From contig JABDPK010000144.1 of NCBI GenBank assembly GCA_013042795.1, forward strand, positions 1-8,415: a DNA stretch of 8,415 nt, written 5' to 3'. Source of the stretch: Saprospiraceae bacterium (GTDB lineage: Bacteria; Bacteroidota; Bacteroidia; Chitinophagales; Saprospiraceae). The position numbers and the translations under genes were made by a program. The first letter of the stretch is position 1. The number at the start of each line of letters is the position of its first letter. Below, piece by piece: positions 1-5,369 of the stretch. Below the pieces are notes generated by a model. It saw nothing but the letters and a program-made list of their open reading frames with translations. It was not told the DNA's origin and searched no databases.

Positions 1-476
1 TTTCCACTCAGGTCATTTGATAAAACATCAAACCGGGAGTTATCCGTACTTCCTTCTTCCCAGGTCAGGAAATAATTGCTCTTATCTGTAAAAAGACTAT
101 AATAAGGATTTAGCTGCTCTTCCTCCCAGTTCTTATACAAGTGTTTGTCAAGCTCTCCCTTATTCCTGATTCCATAGAATAATAAATAATCAGATGAATC
201 CCAGGGGCCATCAGAACTGGTAAATATGACTGTTTGTTGTCCAAAATGATAAAGCTGTAGTTCAGATCCTGAGATCTGATCAACCGGAATGCCATTATCA
301 AGTAAATCCTGGTAAGTTATTTTATATATTCCATCCTGATCTACCGATACTTTCAGATAGTCCTTGTTATAATCTATCCATTCGTTACCATACAAAAGCT
401 GTCCGTTAATATTCATCTGGGCAGATAACCCAAATGCAATAAGAATAAAAACAAGGAATAACAGGAGTTTTCTCAT
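1..476 (-). CDS. porU2: Type IX secretion system sortase-like protein, PorU2/C25 peptidase type (N-terminal part)
   Basis: The first 158 codons of a gene that leaves the window at its left edge. The start ATG (474-476) opens a clear signal peptide: MRK, a long hydrophobic core, and LSA before Q20, so cleavage after A19 is likely and the protein is exported. The following region has the pattern I recall from the N-terminal domain of Bacteroidota PorU2-type proteins: NEWIDY (31-36), a KVSVDQDGIYKITY segment (42-55), GIPV (62-65), LQLYHFG (73-79), SSDYLLFYG (94-102) and LNPYYSLFTDKSNYFLTW (122-139). PorU proteins are C25 (gingipain-like) cysteine peptidases that process type IX secretion cargo at the outer membrane; PorU2 is a putative relative. 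The catalytic domain lies outside the window, so activity cannot be judged. An upstream in-frame ATG at 507-509 exists, but the signal peptide favours 476. No Shine-Dalgarno sequence is visible. The family call is from memory of conserved blocks, not a search. Confidence 0.7.
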   Translation of the reverse strand, partial: MRKLLLFLVFILIAFGLSAQMNINGQLLYGNEWIDYNKDYLKVSVDQDGIYKITYQDLLDNGIPVDQISGSELQLYHFGQQTVIFTSSDGPWDSSDYLLFYGIRNKGELDKHLYKNWEEEQLNPYYSLFTDKSNYFLTWEEGSTDNSRFDVLSNDLSG

Positions 477-532
477 TCTATCATAAATTTCCAATCGATA
501 AAAATACATTAAATATTTTTATAATATGTATT

Positions 533-597
533 CGGCTTACGGTTAGTTGCTTACAAGTACATAGGAAGGTAGCTCAATAAGCCGTAATTCTCTAACC
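533..597. repeat. Two crossing inverted repeats (pseudoknot-like)
   Basis: CGGCTTA (533-539) is the exact reverse complement of TAAGCCG (578-584), and GGTTAG (541-546) is the exact reverse complement of CTAACC (592-597). The two pairings interleave rather than nest, so as RNA they would form a pseudoknot topology. On the minus strand this would sit in a leader of the secretion-system gene, 57 to 121 bases before its start codon. Function unknown; chance pairing is possible. Confidence 0.35.
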
Positions 598-643
598 CAT
601 TAATATTCAAAAAGTTAAGTCAAAAAAACATGAAATTGTTCAG

Positions 644-673
644 AGTCTCAACTATTTAACGAGACTTAGTCTT
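644..673. repeat. Cluster of AGTCT/AGACT repeats upstream of the glycosyltransferase
   Basis: AGTCTC (644-649) pairs exactly with GAGACT (661-666) across an 11-base loop. AGACT (662-666) also pairs with AGTCT (668-672) around a single base, giving an 11-bp odd palindrome. The cluster lies 62 to 91 bases upstream of the glycosyltransferase start. It could be an operator or competing hairpins. There is no T-run after it, so it does not look like an intrinsic terminator. Confidence 0.35.
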
Positions 674-734
674 ATTATTTACATTTCACACGCTTCTTCG
701 CACACTATTTCATAGTTCCGGATAATGAAAATAA

Positions 735-1865
735 ATGTGTCAGAATTTATCTAGTTTGCATGAAATTTTTCAGTTGATTGAACTTATTTGGTCAATAGTG
801 ATTTTTTCTTTCTTTGCCCAAATTTATTTTTGGTTTAGAGTCTTCCGCAACCTGAACAATTGCCAGGAAAACCAGCCTGACAGAAGCATTTTACCTCCCG
901 TTTCCATCATTATTTGCGCTAGAAACGAAGATGTGAACCTCAAAAAAAATCTTCCTGATCTACTCTGCCAAAACTATAATGATTTTGAGGTCATTGTGGC
1001 TAACGACTTTTCTACAGATAACTCAGAAAATATTCTTGAACAATTATCTTCTCAATTCAAAAGACTTAAGTTCTTTAATGTAAAAAAGGATATACCCGGC
1101 AAAAAACAAGCCCTGATTGAAGCATTAAATAAGGCAGCTAATGACTGGATTTTGCTCACAGATGCAGACTGTGTTTCTGAAGGAACCGACTGGATCAAAT
1201 CCATGATGAATTCAGTTAAAAAAGATACAACCAAAATTGTTCTTGGTTATAGTCCCTCTCTATACGGCTCTAAATTACTCTCAAAGTGGAGTCATTTTGA
1301 AACCTTTATAACAGCTGTCCAGTATTTGTCGTTTGCCATGAAAGGCATGCCATATATGGGTGTTGGAAGGAACCTCCTTGTAAATAAGGAAATCTTCAAC
1401 TCAGGTGTTCTTAAAAGGCATTTGGATATTGCCGGAGGAGATGATGACCTAAGCATCAACAGTCGCGCAAATGCCTCGAATACCATTGCCTGCTGTACTC
1501 AAGAATCATTCATGAAGACCTTCCCCCCAGACTCCTGGTTAGACTACATCAGGCAGAAAAGGAGACATTATTCTACAGCCCACAGGTATCGTCTTAATCA
1601 TATCATCTTATTATCCCTATACTCATTGAGCCAGGTTGGATTCTATCTTGGTACTGTTGTTTTATTGGTGTATTACCCAATCCTTTCATTAACCATTGTT
1701 TTTTTTAGGTTGGTCCTGGTAACACCTGTAGCTAAATCCCTTATAAAAAAACTTAATTCGCCTCTTCCTGTATTATTGTTTATCGTTTTCGACTTTTTAC
1801 AAGCTGTTTACTATACTATATTTAGCTTTGCTGTATTGTTCCCTAAGAAAAACACATGGAATTGA
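735..1865 (+). CDS. Family 2 membrane glycosyltransferase
   Basis: A 376-residue inner-membrane enzyme that probably transfers a sugar from a nucleotide-sugar donor to an envelope or surface glycan. One N-terminal membrane segment (about 14-33) precedes a GT-A catalytic domain beginning PVSIIICARNE (55-65). Visible motifs are the nucleotide-binding aspartate D91 in ANDFSTDNS, the metal-binding DAD (D143, D145), an acidic GGDDDL block (234-239) holding the likely catalytic base, and QKRRH (274-278), equivalent to the QxxRW motif of processive GT2 enzymes but with His for Trp. About three membrane segments follow (near 290-312, 314-332, 343-368). The layout resembles cellulose/hyaluronan synthase relatives, yet donor and acceptor cannot be read from the sequence. 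The start is fixed by a TAA immediately before the ATG. It is first in a plus-strand operon and its end overlaps rsmG by 10 bp. I recall similar proteins in Bacteroidota; no named orthologue. Confidence 0.88.
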   Translation: MCQNLSSLHEIFQLIELIWSIVIFSFFAQIYFWFRVFRNLNNCQENQPDRSILPPVSIIICARNEDVNLKKNLPDLLCQNYNDFEVIVANDFSTDNSENILEQLSSQFKRLKFFNVKKDIPGKKQALIEALNKAANDWILLTDADCVSEGTDWIKSMMNSVKKDTTKIVLGYSPSLYGSKLLSKWSHFETFITAVQYLSFAMKGMPYMGVGRNLLVNKEIFNSGVLKRHLDIAGGDDDLSINSRANASNTIACCTQESFMKTFPPDSWLDYIRQKRRHYSTAHRYRLNHIILLSLYSLSQVGFYLGTVVLLVYYPILSLTIVFFRLVLVTPVAKSLIKKLNSPLPVLLFIVFDFLQAVYYTIFSFAVLFPKKNTWN

Positions 1866-2497
1866 GTTTCGAAAATACTGTTCTGAAATATTTTCCTCAG
1901 CTGACTGACAATCAAAAAAGTCAGTTTCTTCAGTTGAAGAAGCTTTACGAAGATTGGAACGATAAGATTAATGTTGTCTCTAGAAAAGATATAAATGCCC
2001 TATACCTGCATCATGTATTACATAGTATGAGCATAGCAAACTTTATTGATTTCAGTGAAGGCACTCGTATTCTTGACTTAGGCACTGGTGGTGGGTTTCC
2101 GGGAATTCCGTTAGCCATTTTATTTCCTGAATGTAATTTCCTGTTGATAGATGGAAAAGCAAAGAAGATTAAGGTCGTTAATGAAGTCATCGAGGCTCTC
2201 GGGCTTGAAAACAGTTTAGCCCGACATAAACGATCTGAAGAACTCAAAATGACTTTCGACTTTGTTCTTGCGCGTGCTGTTACAAAACTTGAACGACTGG
2301 TCCCACAATCACAACATCTGATTTCAAAAACACATAGAAATTTCATACCCAACGGATTGATCGCTTTAAAAGGGGGAAATGTTGAGGATGAAATTAAAGA
2401 TCTTGGAAAAGGATATGATGCTGAAGTCATTCCAATCAGCAAGTTTTATGATGAAGAGTATTTCAACGAAAAATATATAATTTACCTACAGATTTAA
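1856..2497 (+). CDS. rsmG: 16S rRNA (guanine-527 N7) methyltransferase RsmG
   Basis: A 213-residue cytoplasmic enzyme, close to the usual family length (about 205-240), that uses S-adenosylmethionine to methylate N7 of G527 in the 530 loop of 16S rRNA. In other bacteria its loss gives low-level streptomycin resistance. The N-terminal helices carry the family pattern NVVSRKD (39-45) and HHVLHS (52-57). The SAM-binding motif I is RILDLGTGGGFPGIPLA (71-87), followed by an acidic strand end at D99 with KAKK (101-104). ARAV (139-142) and LKGG (171-174) are the later conserved blocks near the active site. The gene starts inside the last codons of the glycosyltransferase gene (10-bp overlap), which suggests translational coupling, and is followed after 12 bp by the mechanosensitive channel gene. 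No Shine-Dalgarno sequence precedes it. In many bacteria rsmG sits next to mnmG and parA/parB; here it does not. Confidence 0.95.
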   Translation: MELSFENTVLKYFPQLTDNQKSQFLQLKKLYEDWNDKINVVSRKDINALYLHHVLHSMSIANFIDFSEGTRILDLGTGGGFPGIPLAILFPECNFLLIDGKAKKIKVVNEVIEALGLENSLARHKRSEELKMTFDFVLARAVTKLERLVPQSQHLISKTHRNFIPNGLIALKGGNVEDEIKDLGKGYDAEVIPISKFYDEEYFNEKYIIYLQI

Positions 2498-2509
2498 ACT
2501 TTCCTGTAA

Positions 2510-3838
2510 ATGCGTGAAATTCTTTCTACAATAATATTCAACCTGGCAGGACAAAACATAACTCTGGGTCAGGTAATCCTGGTTATTCTGATCATCAGCG
2601 CTATTTCATATAGTTATGTGTTTATTCTTAAAAAGTTCTTCCGATTTGAAAATCAGGAAGAGCACGTTTCGGTCAAAGACAGGAAGAACCTAAGAACTGG
2701 TTTGCTTTGGACCTTCCTGGTTTTATTTATCCTGCTTGTTATTTTGACTTTAAAGCTGGATTTCTCTTTTTATACTGGCGATAGTTTTGATCTGAAATTC
2801 AGTCTTATTTTAAAGGTAATCCTGCTGGTACAACTGGCCAGGCTCTTGGATCTGGTGATCACCAACATAATTGTTAAAAACTACATTTTAAGGCGTAGTA
2901 ATGACAAATCGGGATCTAGTATATTCAGTAAAACCACAGAGGATTCTTTAGGAAAAACGATCAGTTTCTTGTTTTATACCCTTGTTACCCTCTTTATCCT
3001 GCAAAACTTTAACCTTGACTTCACCCTGTTTGAAAGAAACATTAATGACGTACAGGTAAGCTTCAAGGTGTCCAATATCCTTCACGCTGTCCTGATAATT
3101 TTATTCGCCAGGATAATAATCTGGATTTCCATACACGTCGTGCTTTATAATATTTACAAAAACAAAGGCATTGATGTCGGCTCCCAGTTTGCTTTCAATC
3201 AACTTGTCAAATATGTCATATATGTTTTTGCAATTCTGATGGCTCTTGATGCCATTGGCATTAACATGACGCTTCTCCTTGGTGGTGCAGCCGCCTTGTT
3301 GGTTGGTATTGGCCTTGGCCTTCAACAAACATTTAATGATTTCATATCAGGAATTGTTTTATTGTTTGAAAGAAGTGTTTCCGTAGGAGATGTCTTAGAA
3401 TTTGAAGGTACTGTTGGAACAATAAAAGAAATTGGATTAAGATCATCAATTGTAGAAACAAGGGAAAATATAAGCTTAATTGTTCCAAACCACTTACTGG
3501 TTAACAACAAGGTCATAAACTGGACCCATTTTAGCGATAAAGTGCGGTTTGAAATCAATATTGGTGTAGCTTATGGTTCGGACGCTGCATTGGTGAAAAA
3601 AATTCTGCTTGACATCGCAGACCAAAATCCATATGTCCTGCAATACCCTTCTCCAATTGTGCGTCTCAAACAATTCGGAGAATCTTCCCTGGATTTTACT
3701 TTGTATTTTTTCTCAAGAAATTATATGGTCATTGAAGATATTAAAAGTGATATCCGCCTGGAAATAAACAGGATGTTCAATGAATTCAATATTACAATTC
3801 CATTCCCTCAAAGGGATGTACACATGAAGTCTTCCTAG
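2510..3838 (+). CDS. MscS-family mechanosensitive ion channel
   Basis: A 442-residue inner-membrane channel expected to open under membrane tension and release solutes on osmotic downshock. It is longer than E. coli MscS (286) because of extra N-terminal membrane helices: I count hydrophobic segments near 17-40, 65-83, 98-120, 149-166, 187-212 and 232-250, before the pore helix. The pore-lining helix is Gly/Ala-rich (GGAAALLVGIGLGLQQ, 258-273) and runs into NDFISGIVLLFERSVSVGD (276-294), the most conserved part of the family. The beta domain follows (DVLEFEGTVGTIKEIGLRSS, about 294-313; VPNHLL, 325-330; VINWT, 335-339), then the C-terminal alpha/beta vestibule (about 345-436) ending in IPFPQRDVHM. 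The charged stretch 41-62 between the first two segments is probably a loop. It is last in the operon, 12 bp after rsmG, and its TAG stop overlaps the hutH stop on the other strand. It could be a MscK/YbdG-like subtype; which is unclear. Confidence 0.93.
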   Translation: MREILSTIIFNLAGQNITLGQVILVILIISAISYSYVFILKKFFRFENQEEHVSVKDRKNLRTGLLWTFLVLFILLVILTLKLDFSFYTGDSFDLKFSLILKVILLVQLARLLDLVITNIIVKNYILRRSNDKSGSSIFSKTTEDSLGKTISFLFYTLVTLFILQNFNLDFTLFERNINDVQVSFKVSNILHAVLIILFARIIIWISIHVVLYNIYKNKGIDVGSQFAFNQLVKYVIYVFAILMALDAIGINMTLLLGGAAALLVGIGLGLQQTFNDFISGIVLLFERSVSVGDVLEFEGTVGTIKEIGLRSSIVETRENISLIVPNHLLVNNKVINWTHFSDKVRFEINIGVAYGSDAALVKKILLDIADQNPYVLQYPSPIVRLKQFGESSLDFTLYFFSRNYMVIEDIKSDIRLEINRMFNEFNITIPFPQRDVHMKSS

Positions 3839-5325
3839 AAATTACGGGCTTTCAGAAAAGCAATGCTTTTGATGATATCATCATGCAAGACTCTGTCTTC
3901 ATTAAGTTTTGGAACATGTTCCCGATAATTATCAATGATAGTTGAAAGTGCAGGGCTGCTTTTCAATGGACGTCTGAATTCCAGTGCCTGGCAGGCGACC
4001 ATAAGTTCAATTGCCAGCACCTTATATACATTTTCAACGATACGGTATGTTTTTGTAGCTCCATTAGCTGCCATGCTTACATGATCTTCCTGGCCCTTGC
4101 TTGACACAATAGAGTCAACTGAACTCGGAGAACACAGTTGTTTGTTCTGACTAACAACAGAAGCTGCAGTGTATTGCGTAATCATCATTCCAGAATGTAA
4201 CCCGCTTTGTGCAGTCAGGTAATCAGGTAGTCCCCTGCTTCCTTCAATGAGCTTGTAAGTGCGCCTTTCTGAGATATTCGCCAGTTCTGCCAAAGCTATT
4301 CCCAGGAAGTCCAGGGAAAGAGCCAAAGGCTGTGCATGAAAATTACCTCCGGATAATATTTTATCTTCTTCAGTGAAGACATTCGGGTTGTCTGTAACAG
4401 CATTTAATTCATTTTCAAATGTATTCAACACGTGCTCTATTGCATCAAAGCTTGCACCATGTACCTGGGGAACACACCTGAAGGAATAAGGGTCCTGAAC
4501 CCCATGCTTGTGGCCTTTCAACACCTCACTACCCTCAAGTAATTCAAGTAACCTGGCGGCTACAACCTTTTGTCCGTTATGCTGTCGAATATTTTGGATG
4601 TCTGGGTCGAATGGGTCAAGGGAACACTGGTAGGCTTCAATAGACAAAGCAGTTATTAGGTTGCACCAGTACATTAGGTTTCGGGTGTGATAAGCACTCC
4701 AGATACTATATGCCAATGAAAACTGGGTCCCGTTTATAAGGGCCAGGCCTTCTTTGGAAGACAACCTGAAGGGTTCAATGCCCAATTTATTGAAAAGATC
4801 ATTTGTGCTATGTTTGTTTCCCTCGTACCATACTTCACCCTTGCCAATGATGGGTAGACTCATATGCGCCAATGGAGCTAAATCACCGGAAGCACCAAGA
4901 GATCCCTGTTGATATATTATCGGGGTTATTTTCTGATTAAAAAGTCCAATCATTTTATTAATCAGGTTCAACCTGACACCAGAATACCCGAAAGAAAGGT
5001 TTTTAATTTTAAGAAGAAGAACAAGTCTGGCGATTTCTACCGGCACTATTTCACCTACCCCGGCAGCATGTGAAACGATAAGATTATACTGGAGTTGTTC
5101 TGTCTCCTCACGATTGATCTCAACATCACAAAGTGAACCAAATCCGGTATTTACACCATAAATTTTTTCATGGCTTTTTGCCATTCTGCGCTCCAGGTAA
5201 GACCTGGTTTTCTGAACTGCTTTTATCGATTCCTCAGACAGCTGGATGTCAAATTCATCTCTGAAATATATAAACAATTCATCCAGTTTAATCTTGTGTG
5301 GGGATATCGTTGTGATCTTTGACAT
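3835..5325 (-). CDS. hutH: Histidine ammonia-lyase (histidase)
   Basis: A 496-residue cytoplasmic enzyme, near the usual length of about 500, that deaminates L-histidine to trans-urocanate and ammonia, the first step of histidine use. The Ala-Ser-Gly triad that cyclises into the MIO electrophile is A145-S146-G147 within GSLGASGDLAPLAH. Other active-site blocks are YGVNTGFG (56-63, catalytic Tyr56), SHAAGVGE (85-92), NGTQ (198-201), DPYSFRCVPQVHG (278-290), TDNPNVF (311-317), GGNFHAQP (326-333) and QEDHVSM (412-418). Ser-His at 85-86 and Glu413 are what I expect for a histidase; tyrosine lyases of flexirubin-type clusters have Gln in place of the Glu. It follows clpB on the same strand after 44 bp, so co-transcription is possible, although no other hut gene is nearby. 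Its TAG stop shares a CTAG with the mscS stop. The start ATG lies in a 13-bp odd palindrome and has no Shine-Dalgarno sequence. Confidence 0.93.
   Translation of the reverse strand: MSKITTISPHKIKLDELFIYFRDEFDIQLSEESIKAVQKTRSYLERRMAKSHEKIYGVNTGFGSLCDVEINREETEQLQYNLIVSHAAGVGEIVPVEIARLVLLLKIKNLSFGYSGVRLNLINKMIGLFNQKITPIIYQQGSLGASGDLAPLAHMSLPIIGKGEVWYEGNKHSTNDLFNKLGIEPFRLSSKEGLALINGTQFSLAYSIWSAYHTRNLMYWCNLITALSIEAYQCSLDPFDPDIQNIRQHNGQKVVAARLLELLEGSEVLKGHKHGVQDPYSFRCVPQVHGASFDAIEHVLNTFENELNAVTDNPNVFTEEDKILSGGNFHAQPLALSLDFLGIALAELANISERRTYKLIEGSRGLPDYLTAQSGLHSGMMITQYTAASVVSQNKQLCSPSSVDSIVSSKGQEDHVSMAANGATKTYRIVENVYKVLAIELMVACQALEFRRPLKSSPALSTIIDNYREHVPKLNEDRVLHDDIIKSIAFLKARNF
3856..3882. repeat. 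Two adjoining palindromes inside the hutH 3' end, possible weak terminator
   Basis: AAAAGC-AAT-GCTTTT (3856-3870) is a perfect 6-bp stem with a 3-base loop, followed at once by the 12-bp perfect palindrome GATGATATCATC (3871-3882). Both lie within hutH codons. The first begins 18 bases after the mscS stop and ends in four T on the plus strand, so it may slow or stop plus-strand transcription entering hutH antisense. The stem has only two G-C pairs and the T-run is short, so termination would be weak. An alternative stem, GCTTT (3848-3852) with AAAGC (3857-3861), competes with it. Confidence 0.3.
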
Positions 5326-5336
5326 CTTCAGAAGAT
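5324..5336. repeat. 13-bp odd palindrome over the hutH start
   Basis: ATCTTC-A-GAAGAT reads as a perfect inverted repeat with a single central base and overlaps the first two bases of the hutH start codon. It sits in the 44-bp gap between clpB and hutH. It could be an operator half-site pair or a small hairpin masking translation initiation. It may also be chance. Confidence 0.3.
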
Positions 5337-5369
5337 TAGCAGACTAAGGTAGGTTTTTCGTCCCTGATT

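Larger units (their letters stand above)
477..734. other. Divergent intergenic region with inverted repeats
   Basis: A 258-bp AT-rich, non-coding stretch between the divergently transcribed secretion-system gene (minus) and glycosyltransferase gene (plus), so it must carry both promoters. I could not identify either with confidence. On the plus strand TACATTTC (680-687) is one base off the Bacteroidota -7 element TAnnTTTG, but no TTTG lies at the matching -33 position. The region is rich in short inverted repeats, listed separately. The only ATG-started reading frame near the right end (725) codes for nine residues and is not believable as a gene. Confidence 0.6.

Noticed and set aside
110..301. 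63-codon minus-strand open frame
   Set aside because: It lies in a different frame within the secretion-system gene, whose own frame is open from 476 to the edge with a signal peptide and recognisable blocks.
725..754. Nine-codon plus-strand frame starting at the ATG just before the glycosyltransferase
   Set aside because: Very short, overlaps the glycosyltransferase start in another frame and has no supporting feature.
2011..2442. 143-codon minus-strand open frame opposite rsmG
   Set aside because: Antisense shadow of a strongly recognisable rsmG; its translation shows no domain pattern.
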